From contig NZ_JAAMQU010000006.1 of NCBI RefSeq assembly GCF_013522925.1, positions 248,001 through 312,000 on the forward strand: a stretch of 64,000 bases of DNA, read 5' to 3'. The notes under the pieces were generated by a model, which was given only the letters and a program-made list of their open reading frames with translations, had not been told where the DNA came from and searched no databases. Positions within the stretch are counted from its first letter, which is position 1, and each line of letters opens with the position of its first letter. The stretch comes from Pseudomonas japonica (lineage in GTDB: Bacteria; Pseudomonadota; Gammaproteobacteria; Pseudomonadales; Pseudomonadaceae). Positions 28,979 through 40,376 of this stretch are shown here, piece by piece. The position numbers were made by a program, and so were the translations under genes.

Positions 28979-30301
28979 TCACCTGTCGGCGATCTCGATC
29001 CGCTCTACCTTGCCCACCAACACCACATAGCACAGCGCACCGACCAGCGCGGTACCGGCAACATAGGTGATGGCCGGGGCGAAGGAGTCACCCGTGGCGA
29101 GGAAGCCGATGACAATCGGGGTGACGATGGCGGACAGGTTGCCGATGAAGTTGAACGTGCCGCCGGTAAGCCCGAGCAGCCGCGCCGGCGCCAGCGTGGA
29201 CACCAACGACCAGGTGATGGAGGCTAATCCGTTGCCGAAGAACGCCAGGGCCAGACAACCAATTACCAACGGCGTGGAATCGAACCAGTTGGCACCGATG
29301 ATGCTGGTGGAAATCAGCAGCCCACCGATGATCGGCAGCTTGCGCGCCAGGCCCACACTGGCACCGCGGCGGATCAGCCAGTCAGAAAACAGGCCGGAAC
29401 ACAGTACGCCTACGAAGGCGGCCAGGAACGGCAAGGATGCCAGCAGCCCCGACTTGATAAAGTCCATCCCACGGTACTTCACCAGGTAAGTAGGGAACCA
29501 GGTGAGGAAGAACCACAGCGTGGAATTGAGGCAGAACTGCCCGATGTAGATGCCCCACAGCTTGCGCTGGGTGAGCACGATTTTAAGGTCGTTAAGGTCA
29601 ATGCCTTTGGCTTTGGGCTTGTGCGCGATGTCTACCAGCCCACCGCCTTCCTGGATCAACGCGATCTCGGCCTCATTGGCGCCACGGAATGCGCGCGGCT
29701 CGCGGTATAGCGCATACCACACCGCGGCCCACACCACGCCCACCAGCCCGGTGATCACGAACACCATGTGCCAGCCATAGGCCTGTTGCAGCCAGGCCAG
29801 CACCGGGGTAAGAAACGCCAGCCCCACGAATTGCCCCGAGGTATAGAAGCCGATGGCGGTCGCTCGCTCGCGCTCCGGGAACCAGGTGGTGACCACCCGG
29901 CTGTTGATCGGGTACGCCGGTGCTTCCAGCGCACCCACGGCCATGCGCAGCACGAACAGCGCCACAAAGCTGCCCACGAACCCCAGCGCCACCGTGGCCA
30001 CCGACCACAGCACCAACGCCACGCTGTAGAGGATACGCGGCGGCACCCGGTCGACCAGCCAGCCGCCGGGGATTTGCATGGCGGCGTAGGTCCAGCCGAA
30101 CGCCGAGAACACCAGCCCTACGTGGGCCGGGTCCAGCCCCAGCTCGGTGGTCAGGGCGGGGGCAGCGATGGACAGGTTGGAACGGTCCAGGTAATTGATC
30201 ACCACGGTGATGAACAGCAGCACCATGATGAAAAACCGTTTACGGCTTGGCGTAGCCAGCGCCGTGCGCGCCGCGGCCGGGGTTGCGGTGTGGGTTTGCA
30301 T
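28979..30301 (-). CDS. dgoT: MFS anion:cation symporter, D-galactonate transporter-like
   Basis: A 440-residue major facilitator of the ACS family, with twelve predicted helices. It has the family signature NYLDRSNLSIAAPAL after helix 1, GWLVDRVPPR in loop 2-3 and a central cytoplasmic loop at about 200-250. ACS members move hexonates, hexuronates or related organic anions with H+. Placement directly downstream of dgoD makes galactonate the likeliest substrate; specificity cannot be read from the sequence. Downstream is the IclR gene. Confidence 0.88.
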   Translation of the reverse strand: MQTHTATPAAARTALATPSRKRFFIMVLLFITVVINYLDRSNLSIAAPALTTELGLDPAHVGLVFSAFGWTYAAMQIPGGWLVDRVPPRILYSVALVLWSVATVALGFVGSFVALFVLRMAVGALEAPAYPINSRVVTTWFPERERATAIGFYTSGQFVGLAFLTPVLAWLQQAYGWHMVFVITGLVGVVWAAVWYALYREPRAFRGANEAEIALIQEGGGLVDIAHKPKAKGIDLNDLKIVLTQRKLWGIYIGQFCLNSTLWFFLTWFPTYLVKYRGMDFIKSGLLASLPFLAAFVGVLCSGLFSDWLIRRGASVGLARKLPIIGGLLISTSIIGANWFDSTPLVIGCLALAFFGNGLASITWSLVSTLAPARLLGLTGGTFNFIGNLSAIVTPIVIGFLATGDSFAPAITYVAGTALVGALCYVVLVGKVERIEIADR

Positions 30302-30361
30302 GGGTCGGGTCTCTTGTCTTTATGTCCCTGATCGGTCACGGCGCGCTGGGCGCCGTGCCTG

Positions 30362-31510
30362 TTACCACTCGGCGAAGCTGCCGTCTGCGTGTCGCCAGAT
30401 CGGGTTGCGCCAGCGGTGGCCGATGGCGGCGCGCTCACGCACGTACTCTTCGTTGATCTCGATCCCCAGGCCCGGGCCGTTCGGGATTTTCACGTAGCCG
30501 TTGTCGTAATCGAATACCTCCGGCTGGCGGATGTAGTCGAGCAAGTCGTTGCTTTCGTTGTAATGGATACCCAGGCTTTGCTCCTGGATAAAGGCGTTGT
30601 AGCAGGCCGCATCCAGTTGCAGGCACGCCGCCAGCGCGATCGGGCCCAAGGGGCAATGCAGCGCCAGCGCCACGTCATAGGCTTCGGCCATGGCGGCGAT
30701 CTTGCGGGTTTCAGTGATGCCGCCGGCGTGGGAGGCGTCCGGCTGGATGATGTCCACGTAGCCCTCGCTGAGCACACGCTTGAAGTCCCAGCGCGAGAAC
30801 AGCCGCTCGCCCAGGGCAATCGGCGTGCTGGTGAGCGGTGCCAGCTCCTTGAGCGCTTCGTAGTTTTCGCTCAGCACGGGCTCTTCGATAAACATCAGTT
30901 TGTACGGGTCCAACTCTTTCATCAGTACCTTGGCCATGGGCTTGTGCACCCGGCCGTGGAAGTCCACGCCGATACCCACGTTCGGCCCTACCGCGTCACG
31001 CACCGCGGCCACGCTGGCCAGGCAGCGGTCCACCTTGTCGAAACTGTCCACGAACTGCATTTCTTCGGTGCCGTTCATCTTCACCGCGGTAAAGCCCCGC
31101 TCCACCGCTTCTTTCGCGGCCTTGGCGGTTTCGGCCGGGCGATCGCCGCCGATCCACGAATACACGCGAATGCGCTCGCGCACTTGGCCACCCAGCAGGT
31201 CACTGACCGACACGCCAAGGGCCTTGCCCTTGATGTCCCACAAGGCCTGGTCGATCCCGGCCAGGGCGCTCATGTGAATCGCGCCACCGCGATAGAAGCC
31301 GCCGCGGTACAGCACCTGCCAGTGGTCTTCGATGTTGCGTGGGTCCTTGCCGATCAGGTAGTCGGCCAGCTCCTCTACGGCCGCGGCAACGGTATGAGCA
31401 CGGCCTTCGACGACCGGCTCGCCCCAGCCACAAATGCCTTCATCGGTTTCGATCTTCAGGAAGCACCAGCGCGGCGGAACGATAAAGGTACTCAAACGGG
31501 TAATTTTCAT
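30362..31510 (-). CDS. dgoD: D-galactonate dehydratase
   Basis: A 382-residue enolase-superfamily enzyme (mandelate racemase subgroup) that dehydrates D-galactonate to 2-dehydro-3-deoxy-D-galactonate. Metal and catalytic residues appear in order: [11 protein letters not shown] (Asp and His), FIEEPV (Glu), [10 protein letters not shown] (Glu) and [12 protein letters not shown] (catalytic His). The start [25 protein letters not shown] equals that of E. coli DgoD, as does the length. It lies between dgoA and dgoT in the minus-strand operon. Confidence 0.95.
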   Translation of the reverse strand: MKITRLSTFIVPPRWCFLKIETDEGICGWGEPVVEGRAHTVAAAVEELADYLIGKDPRNIEDHWQVLYRGGFYRGGAIHMSALAGIDQALWDIKGKALGVSVSDLLGGQVRERIRVYSWIGGDRPAETAKAAKEAVERGFTAVKMNGTEEMQFVDSFDKVDRCLASVAAVRDAVGPNVGIGVDFHGRVHKPMAKVLMKELDPYKLMFIEEPVLSENYEALKELAPLTSTPIALGERLFSRWDFKRVLSEGYVDIIQPDASHAGGITETRKIAAMAEAYDVALALHCPLGPIALAACLQLDAACYNAFIQEQSLGIHYNESNDLLDYIRQPEVFDYDNGYVKIPNGPGLGIEINEEYVRERAAIGHRWRNPIWRHADGSFAEW

Positions 31511-31551
31511 CGCTTGTCTCTTTTGTCGATGGAAGTTGAATACGGCCCGGC

Positions 31552-32175
31552 TCAGCGGGCCTGCTGCCAGCCCTGCATGTAGGCATCGGCCCGGCTGCGC
31601 ACTTGCGCCGCGCTCAGGCCAGGCTTGAACAGCCCCGAGCCCAGCCCGAAGCCGGCAACCCCGGCGTCCAGGAACGGCCCCATGTTGGTAGGCGTGATGC
31701 CGCCGACCGGCACCAGCGGCGTGCCCTTGGGCAGCACCGCCAGCAGCGCTTTCACAACCGCAGGCGTGATGGCTTCGGCGGGGAACAGCTTGAGCGCATC
31801 GGCGCCCTCCTCCAGCGCGGCAAACGCCTCGGTGGGCGTGACCACGCCGGGCGCCAGTTGCAGCCCGGCGGCCTTGGCGGCGCGCAGCACCTTGACATCG
31901 CTGTGAGGCATCACGATCAGCTCGCCGCCGGCGTCCTGTACTTCGAGCACGTTACGCTCGGTAAGCACCGTGCCAGCGCCGATCAGGCAATCGGCCGGCA
32001 GGCCATCGCGCAGCGTGCGAATGCTGCGCAGAGGCTCGGGGGAGTTGAGCGGCACCTCGATCACCCGCAAGCCGCTGGCATAGAGTTGCTGGCCAATCTC
32101 CAGCACCTCTTCAGGGCGCACGCCCCGCAGGATCGCAATCAGGCCGCTGGCGGCCATGGCATCTTTGAGCAACAT
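31552..32175 (-). CDS. dgoA: 2-dehydro-3-deoxy-6-phosphogalactonate aldolase
   Basis: A 207-residue class I KDPG/KDPGal aldolase that splits 2-dehydro-3-deoxy-6-phosphogalactonate to pyruvate and glyceraldehyde 3-phosphate. [28 protein letters not shown] and the Schiff-base Lys (Lys129 in [11 protein letters not shown]) are visible. The frame is open 21 codons upstream of 32175, but the true start is the ATG after AAGGAG at 32175, 16 bases downstream of dgoK. Confidence 0.94.
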   Translation of the reverse strand: MLLKDAMAASGLIAILRGVRPEEVLEIGQQLYASGLRVIEVPLNSPEPLRSIRTLRDGLPADCLIGAGTVLTERNVLEVQDAGGELIVMPHSDVKVLRAAKAAGLQLAPGVVTPTEAFAALEEGADALKLFPAEAITPAVVKALLAVLPKGTPLVPVGGITPTNMGPFLDAGVAGFGLGSGLFKPGLSAAQVRSRADAYMQGWQQAR

Positions 32176-32191
32176 GGAAAGCTCCTTAAGG

Positions 32192-33133
32192 TCAGGGGTG
32201 AACCAGGCCAGCCGCCACGGCCAACAACCACAAGCCACGCTCGGTGGCTTGGGCGGCGGTGTGCACGTTAGCGAGGCCAGCGGCGCTCAACGCGCGCTCA
32301 TAGCGCTGGCACAGCTGGCCATTGCCTATCAGTACGATGCGAGGCACGCCCTGGCCGGAGGCGAAGGTGGCGGTCAGGCTGGCGATTTCATGGCCGATCA
32401 TCAGGCCAGAGACGTAGTCGGGTTGGTCAGTCGGCGCCAAGGCGCCGGTAAGGCTTAGGGTACGGGCGCTGAACAACGTTGCCAGAGGGCCCAGCGCACC
32501 GTCGCCGCTCAAGGCCACCGCCACGCCACGGTCGAACGCCTCGGCACGGAAGCTCTCCGGGCGTTGCTGGGTGCGGCCAAGGATGGTGTGCGCGCACACG
32601 GCGGCATAAATCTCGCCGGTCATGAAGGTGTCGAAGTGGCGAATACAGCCTTCCTCGCTTCGCACCCATTTGCTGTGGGTGCCGGGCAGGCCGATCAGCA
32701 AGGGTTGGGTCCAAGCTTGCGCATCAAGGCTATCGAGCAGGCCGAACACCTGGGTTTCCTCGCCGCGCATCACGTTGGGCAGGCGGCCGTTCTGCAGCAC
32801 GCCCGGAATGATATGCAAGGTGTGGCCATCATCGAGTGGCAAACTGAGCAGGCTTCGCGCAACCTCAGCGGCCCCGGCCGGGGCGGGGCAATAAGGCGCT
32901 TCACGCCAGCCTTGGGCGCTGCCGATCATGCCGCAGGCAATCAGCGGCAGGCCAGGCTCATCGGCCCGCCAGTCGCCACAGGCTTCATCCAGCGCCTGGT
33001 CGAAGCGCTGCTCCGCTACCTGCATGATCCCCAGCGCCAGTTCGCGCGTTTCCAGTACCTGGCCGTTATCGCCAAGGCGGTAGGCCCGCAATGAAGAAGT
33101 GCCCCAGTCCAGCCCGATCAGTCGTGCCTGCAT
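32192..33133 (-). CDS. dgoK: 2-dehydro-3-deoxygalactonokinase
   Basis: A 313-residue ASKHA-type sugar kinase of the DgoK family that phosphorylates 2-dehydro-3-deoxygalactonate at C6. It begins MQARLIGLDWGTSSLRAYRL with the phosphate-1 loop GLDWGTSS, contains LIACGMIGS, LIGLPGTHSKW (substrate/ATP region) and the C-terminal IVLIGNGQLCQRYERAL. Length is normal. It is the first gene of the minus-strand dgo operon, after a palindrome-rich promoter region at 33134-33240. Confidence 0.95.
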   Translation of the reverse strand: MQARLIGLDWGTSSLRAYRLGDNGQVLETRELALGIMQVAEQRFDQALDEACGDWRADEPGLPLIACGMIGSAQGWREAPYCPAPAGAAEVARSLLSLPLDDGHTLHIIPGVLQNGRLPNVMRGEETQVFGLLDSLDAQAWTQPLLIGLPGTHSKWVRSEEGCIRHFDTFMTGEIYAAVCAHTILGRTQQRPESFRAEAFDRGVAVALSGDGALGPLATLFSARTLSLTGALAPTDQPDYVSGLMIGHEIASLTATFASGQGVPRIVLIGNGQLCQRYERALSAAGLANVHTAAQATERGLWLLAVAAGLVHP

Positions 33134-33174
33134 CGCCTCACCTGTTGTTGTTGTGTGAGCGGTTAGAGGGCCTG

Positions 33175-33204
33175 ACTATAACGCCGTTCCGAGAATTATC
33201 TCAA
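33175..33204 (-). promoter_or_regulatory. sigma70 promoter of the dgo operon
   Basis: Minus strand -35 TTGAGA (33204-33199), 18-base spacer, -10 TATAGT (33180-33175). Good match; the two IclR-like inverted repeats lie at and just upstream of the -35. Confidence 0.65.
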
Positions 33205-33233
33205 TATGTAAATGCTCATCCCATATTGTGGGA
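33202..33233. promoter_or_regulatory. Candidate IclR operator of the dgo operon
   Basis: Two overlapping dyads: CAATATG-N13-CATATTG (33202-33228) and TCCCA-TATTG-TGGGA (33219-33233). The second resembles the short inverted repeats of IclR-family sites. They abut the dgo promoter -35. Confidence 0.5.
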
Positions 33234-33288
33234 CCAAACGAACGAATCGGCTCCGCGCGAGCGGGTTTACCAGCCAACAGGATTCAGA

Positions 33289-34181
33289 TCAGAGCGAAGG
33301 GAAACCGCGGCGGCCCTGAAGGCCCCCGGTGTGCACGAAGACCAGTCGGGTGCCGGGTGCTACGCCGCCCGCGAGTACATAGGCCTGCAGGGCCAGCAGC
33401 GCCTTGGCGGTATAAAGGGGCTCGAGCGGCAAGCCGGTGTGGGCTTCGGTTGCCTTGAGGAAGTCGATCAGCGCGGCATCGACCTTGCCAAAGCCACCGC
33501 GGCTGGCGTCATGCCACTGAACCCGGGCGTGAGGCGCCAGCTTGCTGACATTGGCCTCTGCACCCTGCCCGGCAGGTACCGCCAGCGCGCCATGCACCAG
33601 CCGATGGCCAGCCTCGGCCTGAGCCAGGCCTGCCACCGTGGTACCGGTGCCCGCGGCGAGCCACCAGGCATCGAAGCTGTTCCACCCCAGCGCAGCCAGG
33701 CCGGGTTCGACCAGCTCGAGCAACACCATGCACCCGCGCATGCCCTGCTCGCAGGCACCGCCTTCGGGTATAGCGAGAAAGCCGGGGTATTGGGCCAACC
33801 ATGGCGCCCAAAAACCTGGCTGATGGCGCGCTCGATAGCCGCCATATCCCAGCCAATGCAAGACCATACCCATGGCTTGCAGGTCATCGGTGGTTGCGGT
33901 TCGCTGTGGCTCGCCGCGCAGCAGGCCCACGGTTGCAAGCCCTTCGCGATAGCCCGCGGCGGCCAATGCGTGCAGGTGGTTGGACCAAGGCCCGCCCAGG
34001 CTGACGAGCCCTGGCGCGCCTTGCTGCCGCGCGAGCTCAAGCCACGGGCGCAGCTTGAACCACTTGTTGCCACTGACCAGTGGATCGATGAGGTCCAGGC
34101 GCAGCACCCCCACCTCTACCCCGGCCGCTTCCAGCCACGGCAGGCGCAGCGGCTGGAGCGGCGGCGCAACGCCTTCCAGCA

Positions 34182-34182
<1 letters not shown>
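33289..34182 (-). CDS. D-cysteine desulfhydrase / ACC deaminase-like PLP enzyme
   Basis: A 297-residue fold-type II PLP protein. The PLP Lys lies in SGNKWFKLRPWLELARQQG and the substrate-carboxylate loop in SLGGPWSNHLHALAAAG; AAGTGTTVAGL near the middle is the phosphate-binding loop. This group includes D-cysteine desulfhydrase and 1-aminocyclopropane-1-carboxylate deaminase; I cannot tell them apart without a tree. It starts on the last base of the fadH stop (TAATG), so it is coupled to fadH. Confidence 0.82.
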
Positions 34183-36221
<2,039 letters not shown>

Positions 36222-36303
36222 TCACTCCAGCATCAGGAAACCGCGGCAGCTCAACACGGCGCCTACGGCAATGATGCGACAGTAAAGACCACGGGGCTGG
36301 GGC

Positions 36304-36331
36304 TCAATGACCTGAAATGACAAGTCATTGA
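36304..36331. promoter_or_regulatory. Large palindrome upstream of fadH
   Basis: TCAATGAC (36304-36311) and GTCATTGA (36324-36331) are perfectly inverted, with an inner AATGAC-AA-GTCATT (36316-36329). Three AATGAC half-sites in 28 bases suggest a dimeric regulator. It lies 86-113 bases before the fadH start. Confidence 0.55.
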
Positions 36332-36368
36332 TCGGATCGCGCACCCCTCCCCGCCAGCAGGAACGGTA

Positions 36369-37049
36369 TCAGTAGCTGCTGTGGCCTGTTCCGCCCGTTA
36401 CGATCGCAATACCGGAGCTTGTGCCCAGCCGGGTCGCACCCGCCTCGATCATCGCCAGCGCCGTCGCCGCATCACGAACGCCGCCCGAGGCCTTCACCCC
36501 AATGTCGGGGCCTACAACCCTGCGCATCAGGGCTACGTCTTCCAGCGTGGCGCCACTGCGGCTAAAGCCTGTAGACGTTTTTACGAAGGCTACGCCCAGG
36601 TCACGGCAGATCTCGCACGCGCGCACCTTTTGCGCTTCGTCCAGCAGGCAGGTTTCCAGGATGACTTTCAGCGGAATATTGCCACAGGCTTCACTCACCG
36701 CCGCGATATCGTCGCGCACTGCGTCGAACAGCCCGTCCTTGAGCCAGGCGATGTTAAGCACCATGTCGATCTCGCCTGCGCCCGCCGCGATGGCTTGAGC
36801 CGCCTCGAAGGCTTTGCTGGCGGTCAGCGTAGCGCCCAACGGGAAGCCCACCACGGCGCATACTTTCACATCGGCGCTTTCCAGGCATTGCGCGGCGTAA
36901 GGCACATTGCCTGGGTTTACGCACACCGAATAGAAGCCATGAGTTCGGGCTTCGTCGCAAAGTGTGGCAATCTGCGCACGGCTGGCATCGGCTGCCAGCA
37001 AGGTGTGGTCGATCATCTTGGCCAATGCCGCGGAAGAGCGCTGGGTCAT
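36369..37049 (-). CDS. deoC: Deoxyribose-phosphate aldolase
   Basis: A 226-residue class I aldolase that cleaves 2-deoxyribose-5-phosphate to glyceraldehyde 3-phosphate and acetaldehyde. [22 protein letters not shown], the Schiff-base Lys157 in [14 protein letters not shown] and Lys186 in [10 protein letters not shown] are present. The frame is open 24 codons further upstream but the AGGAAC site and family start [18 protein letters not shown] support ATG 37049. It is divergent from deoR, with a shared palindromic region between them. Confidence 0.95.
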   Translation of the reverse strand: MTQRSSAALAKMIDHTLLAADASRAQIATLCDEARTHGFYSVCVNPGNVPYAAQCLESADVKVCAVVGFPLGATLTASKAFEAAQAIAAGAGEIDMVLNIAWLKDGLFDAVRDDIAAVSEACGNIPLKVILETCLLDEAQKVRACEICRDLGVAFVKTSTGFSRSGATLEDVALMRRVVGPDIGVKASGGVRDAATALAMIEAGATRLGTSSGIAIVTGGTGHSSY

Positions 37050-37082
37050 CACGGGTTCCTGTTTCAAGGCGATGCGTATCGC

Positions 37083-37119
37083 GTTATTTAAATAACATAA
37101 AGTGTTAGCATTACAACAC
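37083..37119. promoter_or_regulatory. DeoR-type operator region, deoC-deoR
   Basis: Perfect palindrome GTTATTTAAATAAC (37083-37096), then GTGTT-N8-AACAC (37102-37119). The same 14-base palindrome occurs at the deoK promoter (41354-41371), and CATAAAGTGTTA is also shared. It lies in the 95-base divergent gap. Confidence 0.8.
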
Positions 37120-37144
37120 AATTGACGTATGGCTGGAATGCTCG

Positions 37145-37909
37145 ATGGACGTTAAAAAAGCTGACCGGATCAAGCTGATCCAGCAGGCCCTGCAAGATCA
37201 GAAAGCCATTCACCTGCGTGAAATGGCAGCCCTGCTCGAGGTGTCGGAAATGACCCTGCGCCGGGACCTCGGCCGTCATCCCGATCAACTGCGCCTGCTC
37301 GGCGGCTATATCACGCGGGCGCATGACGACCCCGAGCCCGGCGACTACCGGGTAACCGAACAAGGCACCCGCCATGTGGAAGAAAAGCGGCGGATCGGCA
37401 AACTCGCGGCCCAATTCATTCAGCCCGGGGATACCGTGTTCTTCGACTGCGGCACTACGGTGCCTTTCGTCATCGACTTCATCGCCGATGACCTTCCGTT
37501 TACGGCGGTGTGCAACTCGCTCAACGTGTTGCTCAAGCTCCAGCAAAAGCCCAAGTGCAACATCGTGTTGTGCGGCGGCACCCTGCACCGCGAAAACCAG
37601 GTGTTCGAAAGCACGGCCGAGGCCAGCATTCTTGACGAGCTTCGGCTGAGCTGGGCCTTCGTCTCGGCAGCCGGCGTAAGCCTTGACCTGGGGGTGACCT
37701 GCTTCAACCTGCATGAGGTAGCAGTCAAGCAGCAGGTGATGCGGCAAGCGCGCCAATCCATGCTGCTGGCCGACCACTCCAAGTTCGACGCCGTGCGTAC
37801 CGCGCATTTCGGCGCGCTGAGCGACTTCCACTGCGTAGTCAGCGACAAGAAAATCCCCCGCGCCTACCGCGACGCTATCGAGGCCAGCGGCGCGCAATTG
37901 GTGACCTGA
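37145..37909 (+). CDS. deoR: DeoR-family regulator of deoxyribose use
   Basis: A 254-residue DeoR-family repressor. N-terminal helix-turn-helix: [37 protein letters not shown]-terminal phosphosugar-sensing domain: [52 protein letters not shown]. This resembles the DeoR of nucleoside/deoxyribose regulons, whose effector is deoxyribose-5-phosphate. It is divergent from deoC and shares operator palindromes with the deoK operon, making it the natural regulator of both. Confidence 0.9.
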   Translation: MDVKKADRIKLIQQALQDQKAIHLREMAALLEVSEMTLRRDLGRHPDQLRLLGGYITRAHDDPEPGDYRVTEQGTRHVEEKRRIGKLAAQFIQPGDTVFFDCGTTVPFVIDFIADDLPFTAVCNSLNVLLKLQQKPKCNIVLCGGTLHRENQVFESTAEASILDELRLSWAFVSAAGVSLDLGVTCFNLHEVAVKQQVMRQARQSMLLADHSKFDAVRTAHFGALSDFHCVVSDKKIPRAYRDAIEASGAQLVT

Positions 37910-37913
37910 CTGC

Positions 37914-38981
37914 TCAGGGCTGCAGGGCCTGCCGCTCACTGGGGCTGAGGTAGCCGGTGAGCAGGCTGAAGCTGGCCAATTCGCCCGGCGCCAGGCTGCG
38001 CACATTTCCCCTGGTCCGCTCGGCCAGGTAGCCCTCAGGCTCACAGGTCGCCGGCAGGACGAACGCCGCCACTTGCTGGTCGGCGTTGTGCAACACCCAG
38101 CGGGCCGCATGGCTGAACTGCTCAGGGCTGTAGCGGGTATAAAAGGCCGCACCGTCGGGGTGCTCCAGGAAGAAATGCGCCTGCCCCTGTTCGTCGGTGC
38201 CTACGCCGTCGAAGAAGCTGACGATCTCCGGGTCGTACACGCCGGGGGAATCGAGCATGTGAAGCCTTGAAGGGTCTTCGGTAAGCGTGGCCATGTACGC
38301 CGTCCAGTCCGCGGTGGGCCGTACATGGGCCGGCACGCTGGCGCGCATGCGTTGGCCCTGATAACCACGGGGCTGACTGAAGCGCCCACCCGCCACGTAG
38401 GCATAGTTCATATGGGCCATGTACATGAGGTCCATCGGTTTGCCGGCGCGGTTGAGTACCTGCATGCCGATCTCGAACAACCCGCTGTCGGGCCGCAACG
38501 TGACGCTGGGGCTGGCGCGGTAGCGATCACCGAACCCCTGCACATACTCGTAATCACCTGTCAGCCGCAGGTAAGCGCCCTGCTCGTCTTCACCTACCTC
38601 CAACCAAGCGCGGTCCATGGGCGCACAGGGCATTTCGCCATGCAGCGGATGATCGTCCTCAGGCGTGGGGCAGCCATTGCGCAGCAGCCCGGCGTGGAAC
38701 ATGAAACACCCATAGGTGCCCAGGATGGTGGCCGTGGGCCGCGGCTGTTCGAACAGGTTGCGCATGGTCAGGTTATGGCCGTCGAACTCGGCGGCCCAGA
38801 TCATTTGGCCTTGCCATGGCAATACCACCAGCCGGCCCCGAGCGTTTTCCAGCGACAAGGCCTTCACGCCGCTGGGGTAAGTCCAGGCGTGGGCGCTGAA
38901 ACCCTCGGCTTCCAGCACCGGCCGGGCGGCGTCGCCCCAGGTGTGTTGATACAGCGGCAGGCGTAGGGCAAGGCGGCTCAT
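37914..38981 (-). CDS. DUF4432 aldose-1-epimerase-like protein of the deoxyribose cluster
   Basis: A 355-residue protein of the galactose-mutarotase-like beta-supersandwich type (DUF4432). Telling parts are GYQGQRM, the FMFHAGLLRNGCP, DHPLHGEMPCAPM segment with His residues, and LMYMAHMNYAYV. In enterobacterial deoQKPX clusters a similar gene (deoX) follows the permease, and a deoxyribose mutarotase is a reasonable guess. The frame is open 29 codons upstream, but the ATG at 38981 overlaps the deoP stop (ATGA) and gives the family length. Confidence 0.78.
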   Translation of the reverse strand: MSRLALRLPLYQHTWGDAARPVLEAEGFSAHAWTYPSGVKALSLENARGRLVVLPWQGQMIWAAEFDGHNLTMRNLFEQPRPTATILGTYGCFMFHAGLLRNGCPTPEDDHPLHGEMPCAPMDRAWLEVGEDEQGAYLRLTGDYEYVQGFGDRYRASPSVTLRPDSGLFEIGMQVLNRAGKPMDLMYMAHMNYAYVAGGRFSQPRGYQGQRMRASVPAHVRPTADWTAYMATLTEDPSRLHMLDSPGVYDPEIVSFFDGVGTDEQGQAHFFLEHPDGAAFYTRYSPEQFSHAARWVLHNADQQVAAFVLPATCEPEGYLAERTRGNVRSLAPGELASFSLLTGYLSPSERQALQP

Positions 38982-40330
38982 TGCGCCACCGCCGTCGCCG
39001 CGCTGGCGACCTGAACCGTGGGCTGGCGCAGGCAACGCATGGCATAGGCCACGATGACCACGAAGCACAGCAGCGGCACGCTGTAGGCGATCTGCATGTT
39101 GCCCCCGTTGGCATCGCTTAGCAGGCCCTGGAAGATAGGGATCACACCCCCACCGACGATGCTCATGACCAGCAGCGACCCGCCCACCCCGGTGTCCTCA
39201 CCCAGGCCGTCGATGGTCAGGCCATAGATGGTCGGCCAGCACGGCCCCAGGAAGATGCTCACACCCACGGCGGCGTACACCGCTGTGATGTTCGGCACCA
39301 GAATGGTGTAGGCCAGCAGCACAATGCACAGCACGCCGTAGATGGCCAGCACCCTGGCCGGGTGCATTTTGCGCATCAGCAGGTTGGCAATCATCTTGCC
39401 CACGAAGTACGCGGCGAAGGTGGTGAGCAGGAACCACGACGCGCTTCGCTCGTTCATGCCGCCCATTTGCATGGCCAGGCGAATGGTGAAACTCCACACC
39501 CCTACCTGAGCGCCTACATACAGGAACTGCGCGAGCACCCCGAAGCAGAAACGCGGATTGCGCCGCAGCCGTGCCAGGCTTTGCCCGATAGTGGCCTTGC
39601 CGGCACCGGTTGTGCGCTTGTCGGCGGTGTGGCTGCGGTTGCCTTTGCAGGCCGGGAAACGGGTGATTGCGATCAGCACGAACATCAAGGCCAATACGGC
39701 GATCATCCACTGGTACGGCAGCAGCGTGGACTGGATCATCTGCAGTTGCTGTGCGGCGGCATCGGCAGCCGACATTTGCGCGAGCTGTTCACGCGTGGCG
39801 TCGGTGTCCTTGAACATCACGAAGCTGCCCACGTATACGCCGGCCATGGCGCCGAACGGGTGGAACGTCTGGGAGATGTTCAAGCGGCGAGTGCCCGATT
39901 CGCGTGGCCCCATCAACGTGGAGTAGGTATTGCTCGCGGTTTCCAGAAACGACAGCCCTGCCGCGATCACGAACAGCGCCAGCAGGAACATGCCGTACTT
40001 GGCCATGGACGCCGCGGGGAAGAACAGCGAACAGCCGAGCATGTACAGCACCAGGCCTACCAGGATGGTGGTTTTGTAGCTGAACCTGCGTACCACCAGG
40101 GCTGCGGGTATGGCGACGAAGAAGTAGCCGAGGTAGAACGCCGACTGCACGAACGCGGTCTGGAAATCACTGAGCAGAAACGCTTTCTTGAAGTGGGCGA
40201 TCAGCACGTCGTTCATGCTGGCCGCTGCCGCCCAGAGGGCGAAGATGCAGCACAGCAGAAAGAAGGCGAACCAGGGCGTACGGTTCAGGTAGAACCCGTC
40301 CGGTGAAGGTTGCAACGCAGGCTTGTTCAT
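38978..40330 (-). CDS. deoP: FucP-type sugar:H+ symporter, probable deoxyribose permease
   Basis: A 450-residue MFS transporter of the FHS (FucP) family, with the start MNKPALQPSPDGFYLNRTPWFAF and helices such as FALWAAAASMNDVLIAHFKKAF, the FLETASNTYSTLMGPRES motif and GPCWPTIYGLTIDGLG. Relatives import L-fucose or 2-deoxyribose. Between deoK and the epimerase-like gene, deoxyribose is the best guess. AGGAGA-type site upstream is weak; the frame is open further upstream without family similarity. Its stop overlaps the next ATG. Confidence 0.87.
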   Translation of the reverse strand: MNKPALQPSPDGFYLNRTPWFAFFLLCCIFALWAAAASMNDVLIAHFKKAFLLSDFQTAFVQSAFYLGYFFVAIPAALVVRRFSYKTTILVGLVLYMLGCSLFFPAASMAKYGMFLLALFVIAAGLSFLETASNTYSTLMGPRESGTRRLNISQTFHPFGAMAGVYVGSFVMFKDTDATREQLAQMSAADAAAQQLQMIQSTLLPYQWMIAVLALMFVLIAITRFPACKGNRSHTADKRTTGAGKATIGQSLARLRRNPRFCFGVLAQFLYVGAQVGVWSFTIRLAMQMGGMNERSASWFLLTTFAAYFVGKMIANLLMRKMHPARVLAIYGVLCIVLLAYTILVPNITAVYAAVGVSIFLGPCWPTIYGLTIDGLGEDTGVGGSLLVMSIVGGGVIPIFQGLLSDANGGNMQIAYSVPLLCFVVIVAYAMRCLRQPTVQVASAATAVAQ

Positions 40331-40376
40331 TATTGTTCTCCGCGAAGTAGCACGTGGGTTGGAAAGGCGGTTCAGG

